A stretch of 64,000 nt of DNA from JAEUKQ01 sp964414755 (GCA_964414755.1 CAYPXH010000002.1:1-64000); one strand, 5' to 3'. Counted from the stretch's first letter, positions 44,048 through 53,782 are shown. Notes: a model not told the origin generated them from the letters alone. Made by a program: numbers and translations.

Positions 44048-45274
44048 TTACCACTTTTTTTCAACCCGCTGACGAATGATGATAGCCAGCAAATTCATCA
44101 TAATTAAAAATATAATTAAAACCAGAATTGCTGCGTATGTTTTTTCCACAAAAGCTGTTTCTTGTAAGTCAGACCACATAAAGATTTGTGCTGGAAGAAC
44201 GGTACTTGGGTCTGTAAATCCACTTGGAATATCAACAATAAAAGCAATCATGCCAATCATCATGAGCGGTGCTGTTTCACCAAGTGCTCTTGCCATACCA
44301 AGAATTGTACCCGTTAATATTCCTGGTAAAGCTAGGGGAAAAACATGATGCCATATGACCTGCGAATGTGAAGCCCCGACGGCTAAAGCGGCCTGCCTGA
44401 TCGAAGTTGGAATCGCACGTAAAGAAGCCCGTGCTGCAATAATAATTACAGGCAATGTCATCAATGCAAGTACCATTCCACCAACCAAAGGCGATGAACG
44501 GGGTAACCCGAATATGCCTAGAAAAAGCACAATTCCTAATAAACCAAAAATAATTGATGGAACGGCGGCCAGGTTGTTGATATTAATTTCAATTAACCTG
44601 CTTAGAAAGTTCTTTTTAGCGAATTCTTCCAAATACAAAGCCGCAGCAGCACCAAATGGAAGTGATAGTAACAGTGTAATGATCATGGTTAGGAAACTAC
44701 CCATAACACTTCCCCAAATGCCTGCTTCTTCAGGTTCACGGCTGTCACCACTCTGCCAGAACGAAGTATCAAATGCGCGGTTAATTTTTTCTTGTGTTTC
44801 TAAGGCTGCTACCCATTGTTGTTGGTTAGCAGTTAACTTGCTGTTATCACCTGTTGTCAGATACTGGTCGATGACTGCCGACATTGGCAATGAAACAATA
44901 TAGGGCATTGCAGGGGCTGATGGTAATTTTTGTAGGGTGATTGCAAGATCATCACTTGCATGTGGCGACAGCATCCTTGGCAATTCACGTCGTTGTTGAG
45001 AGGTTGCAGTAATTTCTAAATTTTTTTCAAGCAATTGGCGGGTTAAAAGTCGGTAGTCCGGGTTACTTTCTTTGAACGACGAACTTGGTAGGTCTTCTGC
45101 GTTCATCTCAAGATCTATATAATGGTGAAAAAAAGCAGGCCATGCCTGGTAAAAAATATGTCCTACCAAAAATGTCAGGAAAGTGATAGGGATAGCTAAG
45201 CTTAAAAAGGTTACAAAACGGAACCGTTTTTCACGTGACAAGCGTTTTTTAAGATGTTTTTTGGGATTAGTCAT
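44048..45274 (-). CDS. pstA: Phosphate ABC transporter permease PstA
   Basis: A 408-residue inner-membrane permease. A first helix (about 22-44) is followed by a long periplasmic segment (about 45-190), and then the five-helix permease core with the EAA loop in AALAVGASHSQVIWHHVFPLALPGILTG. The extended N-terminal periplasmic domain (DUF3333-like) is common in alphaproteobacterial PstA but absent from the shorter enterobacterial protein. Its start overlaps the pstC stop by eight bases. Confidence 0.95.
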   Translation of the reverse strand: MTNPKKHLKKRLSREKRFRFVTFLSLAIPITFLTFLVGHIFYQAWPAFFHHYIDLEMNAEDLPSSSFKESNPDYRLLTRQLLEKNLEITATSQQRRELPRMLSPHASDDLAITLQKLPSAPAMPYIVSLPMSAVIDQYLTTGDNSKLTANQQQWVAALETQEKINRAFDTSFWQSGDSREPEEAGIWGSVMGSFLTMIITLLLSLPFGAAAALYLEEFAKKNFLSRLIEININNLAAVPSIIFGLLGIVLFLGIFGLPRSSPLVGGMVLALMTLPVIIIAARASLRAIPTSIRQAALAVGASHSQVIWHHVFPLALPGILTGTILGMARALGETAPLMMIGMIAFIVDIPSGFTDPSTVLPAQIFMWSDLQETAFVEKTYAAILVLIIFLIMMNLLAIIIRQRVEKKW

Positions 45275-46658
45275 ATTTTTGCCTGTAGCGTGCCAGAATC
45301 CATAAAGATATGATGTTTAAAACCAGGGTGATGAGAAACAAGATCAGACCCAAAGCAAATGCGGCCAGCGTTTTGGAACTATTGAATTCCTGATCCCCTG
45401 TTAACAAAGTTGTAATTTGAACTGTAACGGTTGTAACTGAATCAAGCGGGTTAATGGTTAAGTTTGCAGCTAAGCCAGCTGCCATAACCACAATCATGGT
45501 TTCTCCGATTGCGCGTGATATAGCCAGCAATACCCCCCCAATAATTCCTGGTAGCGCTGCAGGCACCAAAACCTTACAAATTGTCTCTGATTTTGTTGCA
45601 CCTAACGCATAAGATCCGTCACGCAGGGAAGAGGGCACTGCTTTTAAGGCATCATCGCTAAGTGAGGCAACAAAAGGTATAATCATCATACCCATAACAA
45701 GAGCTGCTGCCAAGGCGCTTTCAGCCGCCACATCAATTCCTAACCAATTTCCAGTGTCTCGAAGGAGTGGGGCTACAATAATAGCTGCAAAATAGCCATA
45801 AACTACCGTGGGTATACCGGCTAGCAACTCAAGTACCGGTTTTACCAAGGAACGGTGGCGGGGTGATAAATACTCTGTCATATAAATTGCTGACATAAGG
45901 CCAAAAGGCGCCGCAATTCCAACCGCTATTATCATAATCATAAATGTTCCAAGAATAACCGGTATTACACCAAAAGAAGCCGAGCTTCCGGTCTGATCGG
46001 CACGAAGTGCTGTTTGTGGGCTCCATTCAAGTCCGAAAACAAAATCACTGATGGGAACACGTTCAAAGAATCGCCCTGCCTCTAATACCAGGGAGGCAAC
46101 AATGCCAATAGTTATTGCAACCGCAATACTGGCACAAATTGCTAACAGCCTTTGGGTATATTTTTCGACAATGGTTCTTGCTTTAAAATGGCTATTAATA
46201 TGCCTTTTGGTGATCAGGCTGGTTAACCCAGCTGCAATTACCATGATCATTGGTGGCAGCAATAATTGAATATTTAGCCATGTTTGTAATGTTGCTTGAA
46301 GTTTTTCTAAAAGGTCGGCTGACAATATTTCGCCAAGATTTGAGACGGGTTGCTTAAGGCTTTGTTCAATCCTTAGGATTAAGGTATCCAAAGATAATCC
46401 CGATGATTCCAAAAAGCCACTTGGTAAAGTTGCTTGGATTTTTTTATACATTAACCAAGGTAAAATGGCGTTACTAAGAAATAAACTTAGCAATGCAGCA
46501 ATTATAGCCCATGTTGCAAGATATAAACCATGATATGCCGGACGTGCTATTAGTGGGGCGGTGTTGTTTTTTTGTAAGCGTACAGCTTTCTGGCTACCCC
46601 AGTGATAGAAAACGATTGCCAAAAAAATTACTACAAACACAAATAACACGTCCGACAA
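45267..46658 (-). CDS. pstC: Phosphate ABC transporter permease PstC
   Basis: A 463-residue permease partner of PstA. Extra N-terminal helices and a large loop (about 1-190) precede the core with PFGLMSAIYMTEYL, LLAGIPTVVYGYFA and the EAA-type loop SYALGATKSETICKVLVPAALPGIIGG. The long form is common in alphaproteobacteria. It lies 27 bases after pstS. No truncation is seen. Confidence 0.95.
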   Translation of the reverse strand: MSDVLFVFVVIFLAIVFYHWGSQKAVRLQKNNTAPLIARPAYHGLYLATWAIIAALLSLFLSNAILPWLMYKKIQATLPSGFLESSGLSLDTLILRIEQSLKQPVSNLGEILSADLLEKLQATLQTWLNIQLLLPPMIMVIAAGLTSLITKRHINSHFKARTIVEKYTQRLLAICASIAVAITIGIVASLVLEAGRFFERVPISDFVFGLEWSPQTALRADQTGSSASFGVIPVILGTFMIMIIAVGIAAPFGLMSAIYMTEYLSPRHRSLVKPVLELLAGIPTVVYGYFAAIIVAPLLRDTGNWLGIDVAAESALAAALVMGMMIIPFVASLSDDALKAVPSSLRDGSYALGATKSETICKVLVPAALPGIIGGVLLAISRAIGETMIVVMAAGLAANLTINPLDSVTTVTVQITTLLTGDQEFNSSKTLAAFALGLILFLITLVLNIISLWILARYRQKYD

Positions 46659-46685
46659 TATCCTTGCTATATAAAGATAATATGG

Positions 46686-47708
46686 TTAAGGCTGATATAA
46701 TTTTTGTTGCTGAATGTTATTTAATTGACGCTGATGATCAATGGTTGGGAGTGGGATAAGCCCTTTCTCGGTTAAATATCCTTCGTCACCCGTCGCACGG
46801 TCACTCGCATATTCCAACATAAAATCGCGTAAACCAGGAATAATGTCAAAATGTTTCTTCTTAACATAAACATACAAAGGACGGGCGATGTTATATTGAC
46901 CTGCGGCGATCGTATCAAAACTGGGGGTAAAGTTATCTATTGCTAATCCGTGCAAGCTGCTAGTATTTTCTTCAAGAAAACTATAACCAAAAATGCCCAA
47001 AGCCTTTGGATTCGCTTGAAGTTTACGCACAATAAGGTTATCATTCTCCCCAGCTTCGATGTAGGCGCCATCTTCCCGCATACTTTGGCAAATGCTTTGA
47101 CGTTGAGCAGCGTCGGTTATTTGTACAACAACAGAAAATTTCTGGCATCCCTTATCCATGACCAATTCAACAAAAGAATCACGGGTCCCAGAAGTTGGTG
47201 GTGGACCAAAAACTTCTATTTTATCGGCGGGTAAATTTGGGTTAATTTGATTCCATGTTTTATAAGGATTAGGCACAAGTTGGCCGTTAACCGGCACCGT
47301 TTTAGCCAATGCCAGCCATAATTCGGTTGTTGTTAAGCCAAAGGGTTTTTGCTGATTTGATTGAGCAATTACAATACCATCATATCCAATCTTCAATTCG
47401 ATAATTTCCGTAACACCATTCTGCCGGCATAAATCTAGCTCAGAAGACTTGATAGCTCTTGAGGCGTTAACAGCATCTGGGTATGATGTGCCGATTCCTC
47501 CGCACCAAAGTTTTATACCACCGCCTGTTCCTGTTGACTCAACGATAGGTGTTCGAAATTTGCCCATGCGTCCAAAATTTTCGGCAACTGTTGTAGTGAA
47601 TGGAAAAACAGTACTTGATCCAACAATCTGAATCTGTTCACGCCCATGAGCGTTTGTATGAAATATTGCTAAAGATATCCCAAGAATTACGCCATATTTT
47701 TTCATCAA
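46686..47708 (-). CDS. pstS: Phosphate-binding periplasmic protein PstS
   Basis: A 340-residue periplasmic phosphate receptor. A signal peptide (about 1-21, ending THANAHG-like in NTNAHG) precedes the binding motifs IVGSSTVFPFTTTVAENFG, ESTGTGGGIKLWCGG and PPPTSGTRDSFVELV. It is the first Pst component and follows a strong Pho box by about 60 bases, so it is expected to be induced by PhoB-phosphate at low phosphate. Confidence 0.95.
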   Translation of the reverse strand: MMKKYGVILGISLAIFHTNAHGREQIQIVGSSTVFPFTTTVAENFGRMGKFRTPIVESTGTGGGIKLWCGGIGTSYPDAVNASRAIKSSELDLCRQNGVTEIIELKIGYDGIVIAQSNQQKPFGLTTTELWLALAKTVPVNGQLVPNPYKTWNQINPNLPADKIEVFGPPPTSGTRDSFVELVMDKGCQKFSVVVQITDAAQRQSICQSMREDGAYIEAGENDNLIVRKLQANPKALGIFGYSFLEENTSSLHGLAIDNFTPSFDTIAAGQYNIARPLYVYVKKKHFDIIPGLRDFMLEYASDRATGDEGYLTEKGLIPLPTIDHQRQLNNIQQQKLYQP

Positions 47709-47766
47709 TAAACCCCATAAAATTAAAATTGATCCTAAAACATGTCTTAATGGCTACCAGATATTT

Positions 47767-47784
47767 ATGACAATTTTATGACAA
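47767..47784 (-). promoter_or_regulatory. Pho box (PhoB operator) upstream of pstS
   Basis: On the minus strand the sequence reads TTGTCAT-AAAA-TTGTCAT: two perfect seven-base repeats 11 bases apart, compared with the classic CTGTCAT-N4-CTGTCAT Pho box. The half-sites are 47778-47784 and 47767-47773, 58-76 bases before the pstS start. The match and location make PhoB control of pstSCAB-phoU-phoB very likely. Confidence 0.92.
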
Positions 47785-47793
47785 AAAATATTT

Positions 47794-49203
47794 TTATCCA
47801 ACCTTAAAGTCTTCAGGGGTTGTATCAGATTCAACAGTCGGTAATCTTACTAAAAAACAGCTACCTTGTTCGGGCTTGCTATAAATTAATAATTGGCCAT
47901 GATGGTGGTATAAAATTTTTTGGACTATTGCTAAACCCAATCCAGTTCCTGTTGGGTTGTGTTCGTTTTGACATCTGTAAAATCTTTCGCCTAATCTTGG
48001 CAGGTCATTCGGTTGAATTCCAACGCCTTCATCTATAAAAGCCACTGTTAAAGTTGCATTTTTATTTAGCTGTTGATTGGGCGATAAACTAAAGCCAATC
48101 CAGACATTTTTGCCTGATTTGCTGTAACGAATCGCATTTTCTAACAAATTTTCAAAAATAATATAAAGTTGTTGTTCGTCACCCCATAAATCAGGCAATT
48201 TTTCCAAGTCATCCAGCCATATTAAATTACTGGGAATAAAAGAAAAAAACGGCATACTTCGGGCAACATGAATCTTTACCCTTGTTTTATTAATAAGTGG
48301 CGTAAGCCCTTTGATAAGATTATCAAGCAAGCTGCGGGGTGAAACAGCTTTATATGTTGCTGTTCCTATACCCCGATCAACTTTTGCCAATAATAATAAG
48401 CTTGAGACAAGCTGACTCATGCGCTCGGTCTGCTGCATTAAAAGAGACAGGAAATCGTGGTGTTGCATGTTATTGCTAAAATGTGTTTGCAGTGTTTCGC
48501 CAATGTTTCTAATAACAGCAAGGGGGGTTTGAAGTTGATGGCTGGCATTGGCAATAAAATCTTGACTTTCTTGAGCAACTATTTTTAGTGCTGTTTGATC
48601 ACGTAGAGTAACAATTGTAACAAAATTATTGTTAAAAAACACCGGTATGCGTTCAAGGCTAATATGCCAATAGCGGGTTTCGGGAATTGCCAGTGAAAAA
48701 GCAGTCTCGAAAACTTTTTGTTTTGTATTCCGTATTTCCTGAAGAATTGCCAACAAGGAAGAATGTCTTAAAAAACCAGTTATATCTCGACCAATAAATT
48801 GGTTGATATTTGGGTTATTTAGTAAATTAGCTGCCGTGGCGTTGATAAAAATAATGCGCTGCCGATCATCTAAGACCAGAAACCCAACAGGCATTTGACC
48901 AAAAAGCGTATGGAATAGTTCGGTTAATGAGTAATTCAAGCTGTTTTGTGAATCATAGATAAGATTTATTTGTTGTCTCTGAATATTGGATGGCTTGAAA
49001 GTTATCCTACTATCTGTTTGTGCAGTTTGCCGATAATACCAAATAAAAGAAATAAACCCACCAATAAAAATACCGGCGGCAATAAGTACAGCGCTTGTGT
49101 TATTTTGGAAACCAAGCGACCAAATTAAAAAACCCAAACTACAACTTATCAAAAAATTATAAGTGCAAAAAAGTAAAAGATTAAGATATGATTTTTTTGG
49201 CAT
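47794..49203 (-). CDS. phoR: Phosphate regulon sensor histidine kinase PhoR
   Basis: A 469-residue membrane kinase. Two N-terminal helices (about 7-50) are followed by a PAS domain (about 105-200: MPVGFLVLDDRQRIIFINATAANLL), a HisKA box NASHQLQTPLAVI and an HATPase domain with NLLENAIRYSKSGK, DEGVGIQPNDLPRLGERFYR and GTGLGLAIV. The residue after the phospho-histidine is Q where E or D is usual, a change seen in other kinases too. phoR is upstream of pstS with the Pho box in the 85-base gap, so phoR itself probably has a separate promoter. Confidence 0.94.
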   Translation of the reverse strand: MPKKSYLNLLLFCTYNFLISCSLGFLIWSLGFQNNTSAVLIAAGIFIGGFISFIWYYRQTAQTDSRITFKPSNIQRQQINLIYDSQNSLNYSLTELFHTLFGQMPVGFLVLDDRQRIIFINATAANLLNNPNINQFIGRDITGFLRHSSLLAILQEIRNTKQKVFETAFSLAIPETRYWHISLERIPVFFNNNFVTIVTLRDQTALKIVAQESQDFIANASHQLQTPLAVIRNIGETLQTHFSNNMQHHDFLSLLMQQTERMSQLVSSLLLLAKVDRGIGTATYKAVSPRSLLDNLIKGLTPLINKTRVKIHVARSMPFFSFIPSNLIWLDDLEKLPDLWGDEQQLYIIFENLLENAIRYSKSGKNVWIGFSLSPNQQLNKNATLTVAFIDEGVGIQPNDLPRLGERFYRCQNEHNPTGTGLGLAIVQKILYHHHGQLLIYSKPEQGSCFLVRLPTVESDTTPEDFKVG

Positions 49204-49254
49204 TTAAGGGCACGTAAAAACAAGCGGTAATTTCTTTACAAACGATATGATATA

Positions 49255-49284
49255 TTGTGTTACAATCGTGATCTATGGTATAAT
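49255..49284 (+). promoter_or_regulatory. Probable sigma-70-type promoter of the secreted-protein gene
   Basis: TATAAT (49279-49284) lies 18 bases after TTGTGT (49255-49260), in the gap between divergent phoR and the gene at 49345. The -10 box is perfect; the -35 box matches TTGACA only in the first three bases. It fits the leader length (about 55 bases) and the AAAGGAT ribosome-binding site before the ATG. Confidence 0.5.
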
Positions 49285-49344
49285 TAGCACGTTACCAGTT
49301 AATCTCTTACATGATAAATTAAAAATTAACAAAGGATAACCCCA

Positions 49345-50247
49345 ATGAAAGTTTTATATCAGCGTTTTATGCAGGCTGTGGTCGGCGGTGCGTTGCTTCT
49401 GGCTGCCTCAACAGCCGTTGCCCAGCAATATCGCCCATGGAATGGCAGTACCAGTGATTTTCAAACGATGTTTCGCGAACTAAAAGACATGATTCGCGAA
49501 GCGGATCGCGCCAACGCAGCAGATCCAATTTTTTTGGATGACCTCAATGACTTTGTCCAGCGCTATGAACGACTAGTTTTGTCTGGTAACAACCCACCAT
49601 CTACTGCAGGTTGGTCAAGAGTCGTTTTATCAGACACTTTCCGAGATGGCAATTTTACGCAAAATCCTGCTTGGGTTGTTCGTTCAGGCGCTTGGCGTGT
49701 TGACAATGGCGGCAGTAGCGTTGGACTTCGTTCTTCGGTTTATTCCGCTTATTCTGGTAATAGTCAAGATGTCGCCCAGGCGTTGTTAGGGGCATTATTT
49801 CAGCAGCCAGGCCAACAAAATTTTGCTGCTCAGGTTGCCCAGATTGCTGTTGCAGCAAAAATACCTAATAGTTTTCAGCTAAAGGTTGAATTTAAGTCCA
49901 GGGCTGCTGGTGGACGGCTGGATTTTATCGTCTATAATGTTCAAAGTGCTGGTTCATACGTTATATCTTATACACCTGGTTATGATAATGGGTTACAGCT
50001 ATTGCGTATTACGAATCGGGGAACAAATTTATTGGCAGGGTCCAATAACAATATTGTTCTTGAAGATGATAAATATCATACGCTTGAACTAAACAGAGAT
50101 GGTAGGGGGATGATGAACCTACTGATCGATGGGCGGGTTGTTGCACGCGCCGAGGATAACAGCTTAAATCGTGGATTTGACAATTTAACGATCGCCAATG
50201 GCGGCGGAACATATTGGATCAAATCAGTAACAATTAACGGCCAGTAA
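49345..50247 (+). CDS. Secreted protein with laminin-G/concanavalin-like beta-sandwich domain, unknown function
   Basis: A 300-residue exported protein. The signal peptide (residues 1-26) ends in STAVAQQ. A helical segment (about 36-80, MFRELKDMIREADRANAADPIFLDDLNDFVQRYERLVL) is followed by a roughly 200-residue beta-rich domain with DTFRDGNFTQNPAWVVRSGAWRVDNGG, FQLKVEFKSRAAGGRLDFIVYN, YHTLELNRDGRGMMNLLIDGRVVA and a GGTYWIKSVTING end. The order of these segments resembles LamG/concanavalin-like sandwich domains (as in DUF1080 proteins), but no catalytic residues are evident. It has its own promoter and terminator. Confidence 0.65.
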   Translation: MKVLYQRFMQAVVGGALLLAASTAVAQQYRPWNGSTSDFQTMFRELKDMIREADRANAADPIFLDDLNDFVQRYERLVLSGNNPPSTAGWSRVVLSDTFRDGNFTQNPAWVVRSGAWRVDNGGSSVGLRSSVYSAYSGNSQDVAQALLGALFQQPGQQNFAAQVAQIAVAAKIPNSFQLKVEFKSRAAGGRLDFIVYNVQSAGSYVISYTPGYDNGLQLLRITNRGTNLLAGSNNNIVLEDDKYHTLELNRDGRGMMNLLIDGRVVARAEDNSLNRGFDNLTIANGGGTYWIKSVTINGQ

Positions 50248-50270
50248 TTTATTTAAGCCAAATGTATTTT

Positions 50271-50300
50271 AAAAACCCGCCGGTCCTAGGCGGGTTTTTT
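50271..50300 (+). terminator. Rho-independent terminator
   Basis: AAAAACCCGCC (50271-50281) pairs perfectly with GGCGGGTTTTT (50289-50299) across a seven-base loop, followed by a T-run. It ends the secreted-protein transcript 24 bases after its stop. Confidence 0.93.
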
Positions 50301-50415
50301 AGTTATTTCTCGGTGATAAATAAAAAACTTGAAAAGGTTTTATTTTAGTGCTTCTTTGAGGAAAGAAGAGGGATATAGCCGTGACAATCTTTTCTTCCGA
50401 TTTTACATAAGAAAC

Positions 50416-53064
50416 ATGCATAAAAACGATCAGGAATTACCTGCAACTCCAGCTCTATCGCAATATTTGCAGATCAAAAAACAGCAACAAAATACCTTGC
50501 TGTTTTACCGCTTGGGCGATTTTTACGAGATGTTCTTTGAAGATGCTAAAAAGGCATCTGTAATTTTAGGTATAGCCCTTACCAAACGTGGCCAATTTCA
50601 GGGTCAAGATGTGCCAATGTGTGGAGTGCCGGCACATGCAGCCGATAGTTATATTGCCAAACTTATTCAGCATGGGGAACGTGTTGCTATCTGTGAGCAG
50701 GTCGAGAACGCCGAACAGGCCAAAAAGCGTGGTAGCAAAAATATTATCGAGCGGCGTATCGTTCGTATCATAACACCTGGAACAATTACGGAAGACAGCT
50801 TGCTAGATAACAAGCGTAATAATTATTTGGCAGCACTTATTGATAATAACGATTTATTGGCAATTGCTTGGATTGATTTGTCAACAGCGGACTTTTCGAC
50901 AATTATAATTGGGAAAAATGATCTTGTATCTTGGCTTGAACGAATTAACCCAAAAGAATTATTAATTCCTGATGGGCGTGACACAATTTTACCTTCACAA
51001 ATGCCAGAAAATTGGCAGAAAAATTTGGTTTACCGTCCCCAAGACCGATTTGAACAAAGATCGGCCAGGGGCCGATTGCTTAAGGCATATAATACCCAAG
51101 CTCTTGATGGTTTTGGGGCATTTACCGATTTAGAAATTTGTGCCGCCGGTGCTTTAATCGAGTATATTGATTTAACACAACAAGGGCAATTTCCTGTTCT
51201 AAAGCCTTTAAAAAAAGTTTTAGATCATCAGGTAATGGCGATAGATGCGTTTACCTGGCGTAGTTTAGAAATTGATAAAACGCAATCAAATCGATTTGAA
51301 GGTAGTTTGCTTCATGTTATCGATCGTAATTGTACTGCGGCCGGTGCAAGATGTCTTGCAACATGGTTAACCTACCCTCTAACAAATGTTGATCAAATTA
51401 ACCAGCGCCAGTTGATTGTAGAATTTTTTGTAGCACACGAACAAATACGAGATCATGTGCGGCGGATTTTATCAAAAATGGCAGACTTACAACGTGCTTT
51501 GTCGCGGTTGATGGTCGGTCGCGGCACACCGCGCGATTTAGGTGCAATACAGGCATCCTTGCAGCATGTTATGGTTATTCGGCAAATTTTGAATGCAATA
51601 AGCCTACCCCAATCTTTACAACAGCTTGTTGGATCAATCAAAGATCATCAGGGATTAATTCAAATTCTATCGAAGGCATTGAGTGCGGTTTTACCAATAG
51701 ACATAAAAGAAGGTGGTTTTATCGCGAGTGGTTATCATCCTGAACTTGATGAATGGCGCAAATTGCGTGACGGGGCAAAACAGCAGATTGTTGGATTAGA
51801 AAACCGCTACCGTGATTTAAGCGGGGTTAACAGTTTAAAAATCAAGCACAATAACATTCTTGGTTATTATATTGAAACGACTGCACTGCAAGCCCAAAAA
51901 TTGTTTGAAGATTCAGCAAAAACTTTTATACACCGGCAGACCATGGCTGGGTCTGTTCGTTTTATCACATCTGAACTTAATGATTTGCAGCAAAAAATTT
52001 TTCAATCAGCCGACAAAGTTATTGCCCTTGAAATAGAACTATTTCAAGAACTAGTTCAGCAAATAAAGAACCAGGCCGATTCTATCCAAATAACGGCTGA
52101 TATTATCGCCCAATTAGATGTCTTGATATCTCTTGCCAGTTTGGCTGTTGAACAAGCTTATACCAGGCCAGTTGTTGATAATAGCCTTTATTTTGAAGTC
52201 ACGGAGGGGCGGCACCCCGTTGTCGAGTTTATGTTACTCAAAAATAATCAAACTTTTATTGCTAATGATTGCCATGTTAATCCGGGGCAGCAACTGTGGC
52301 TAATAACTGGTCCAAATATGGCAGGAAAATCTACTTTTTTACGTCAGAATGCATTAATCGCTATCTTGGCTCAGATTGGCTCATTTGTGCCTGCAAAGAA
52401 TGCCCGGATAGGTATTATCGACAAATTATTTAGTCGGGTTGGGGCAGCAGATGATTTAGCCCGCGGACAATCAACTTTTATGGTTGAAATGATCGAAACG
52501 GCTGCAATTCTAAACCAGGCCACAGCACGTTCTTTTGTAATATTTGATGAAATAGGCAGAGGTACATCGACCTTTGACGGCCTTTCAATTGCTTGGGCGA
52601 TTTTAGAACATATGCATTCTAATGTCAAAAGCCGTTGTTTATTTGCAACCCATTATCGCGAATTGGCTAATCTTGAACAAAAACTTGCGTCATTGCGTTG
52701 TTATTGCTTTAAACTAAAGGAATGGCGTGATAACATCGTCTTTTTACATCAACTTGTGCTTGGAGTTGCTGATCGTTCATATGGTATTGACGTTGCACGA
52801 TTGGCGGGTGTACCCAAAACGGTAACTGACCGCGCAAGAAATATTCTTGTGCAGTTAGAAAAAAACAATGAAAACCCCAAAAATGCTTATGTTCTGAAAG
52901 AAACATTGCCTTTATTCCAGGAAAAAGAGAAAACACCAACAGTTCACACTCAAACCCCACAGCTAACTATTATCGATGCGCTGATAGGAATGGATTTAAA
53001 CAATCTGTCACCAAAACAGGCCCTGGACAAACTTTATGAGCTGCAGAAAAAAGCGCTAGGGTAA
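50416..53064 (+). CDS. mutS: DNA mismatch repair protein MutS
   Basis: An 882-residue mismatch-recognition ATPase. The mismatch-binding FYRLGDFYEMFFEDAKKAS contains the F-x-E motif in its normal context. The clamp/lever region is intact, and the ATPase has Walker A GPNMAGKSTFLRQ, Walker B FVIFDEIGRGTSTFDG, and ATHYRELA. The start is taken at ATG 50416 (HKNDQELPATPALSQYLQIK); the frame runs back to 50329, adding 29 basic, aromatic residues unlike MutS. It is preceded by the terminator at 50271-50300, so it has its own promoter. Confidence 0.97.
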   Translation: MHKNDQELPATPALSQYLQIKKQQQNTLLFYRLGDFYEMFFEDAKKASVILGIALTKRGQFQGQDVPMCGVPAHAADSYIAKLIQHGERVAICEQVENAEQAKKRGSKNIIERRIVRIITPGTITEDSLLDNKRNNYLAALIDNNDLLAIAWIDLSTADFSTIIIGKNDLVSWLERINPKELLIPDGRDTILPSQMPENWQKNLVYRPQDRFEQRSARGRLLKAYNTQALDGFGAFTDLEICAAGALIEYIDLTQQGQFPVLKPLKKVLDHQVMAIDAFTWRSLEIDKTQSNRFEGSLLHVIDRNCTAAGARCLATWLTYPLTNVDQINQRQLIVEFFVAHEQIRDHVRRILSKMADLQRALSRLMVGRGTPRDLGAIQASLQHVMVIRQILNAISLPQSLQQLVGSIKDHQGLIQILSKALSAVLPIDIKEGGFIASGYHPELDEWRKLRDGAKQQIVGLENRYRDLSGVNSLKIKHNNILGYYIETTALQAQKLFEDSAKTFIHRQTMAGSVRFITSELNDLQQKIFQSADKVIALEIELFQELVQQIKNQADSIQITADIIAQLDVLISLASLAVEQAYTRPVVDNSLYFEVTEGRHPVVEFMLLKNNQTFIANDCHVNPGQQLWLITGPNMAGKSTFLRQNALIAILAQIGSFVPAKNARIGIIDKLFSRVGAADDLARGQSTFMVEMIETAAILNQATARSFVIFDEIGRGTSTFDGLSIAWAILEHMHSNVKSRCLFATHYRELANLEQKLASLRCYCFKLKEWRDNIVFLHQLVLGVADRSYGIDVARLAGVPKTVTDRARNILVQLEKNNENPKNAYVLKETLPLFQEKEKTPTVHTQTPQLTIIDALIGMDLNNLSPKQALDKLYELQKKALG

Positions 53065-53107
53065 CGAGAAAATCTGATAAAAACCTAAACTCAGTTGAAA
53101 ATCCAAC

Positions 53108-53602
53108 CTAATTAGGTTGCGGTGCAGAAAGCTTACGTTTGTTCACGGTACCATCTGGGTTATCGCTGCCAAAAACAAGCTCAATTGTTAATTTCGACCA
53201 CAGTTTGGAATAATCAACTTTATTAGGGATTACTATCTCAAGCACGCTTTCAACCATGCTTTTTTGACCCGAGCGTTCGGTTAATGGAACATTCACCCCA
53301 ACCCCACCACCAAATTGAACATTTCCACCGGTAAATGCCCCTACACCAACTCCAATACTCGGTACAAAGTGGCGATTGCCGGTATAAACCAGTTGTTGAT
53401 GTTGTATTGTAGTTGATGATTGAAGAAAGGAAGACCCATTTTTAAGCTTAGCCTCTAAAACTGGTTGTTCATCTACAACCCTAATTAACAACGATTTTTG
53501 ATCAGAGCTAAGGCTAATATTTACGGAAGGGTTGAGCGTATATTGTGATGATGATGTGCATGCACTAAGAAAAATTAAAAGAAACAATGGTAAAAGTCTC
53601 AT
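53108..53602 (-). CDS. Small lipoprotein, unknown function
   Basis: A roughly 164-residue lipoprotein. The signal sequence RLLPLFLLIFLSAC has a good lipobox with the lipidated cysteine at about residue 15 from ATG 53602; the frame extends 15 residues further to 53647. The mature part is beta-rich, with a glycine-rich middle (GVGVGAFTGGNVQFGGGVGVNVP) and a polar tail. I do not recognise the family. The glycine-rich stretch could be membrane-proximal or a loop. It converges with mutS; a 16-base palindrome (53104-53119) covers its stop codon. Confidence 0.75.
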   Translation of the reverse strand: MRLLPLFLLIFLSACTSSSQYTLNPSVNISLSSDQKSLLIRVVDEQPVLEAKLKNGSSFLQSSTTIQHQQLVYTGNRHFVPSIGVGVGAFTGGNVQFGGGVGVNVPLTERSGQKSMVESVLEIVIPNKVDYSKLWSKLTIELVFGSDNPDGTVNKRKLSAPQPN

Positions 53603-53782
53603 GCTGCTTGCTCCGATTCTAAGCTTGTTTAGAAGTGATAATAACATGAATTATTAGTATAAACAACTTTTTCAACAGGATTTAACTGTATTTTTTCTCA
53701 AAGTAAGCCATAATTTTGCCATAATTCATAATTAATGCCATTTAAGTATCAGAAATAATCGGCCAAAAACTGACATAACAAC

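Noticed and set aside
45227..45242. A parS-like sequence (12 of 16 matches to TGTTTCACGTGAAACA)
   Set aside because: It lies inside the pstA coding region, has mismatches in both arms, and is far from any parB; single degenerate matches are expected by chance.
53104..53119. 16-bp palindrome as a bidirectional terminator between mutS and the lipoprotein gene
   Set aside because: AT-rich stem without a loop or T-run; it overlaps the lipoprotein stop codon.
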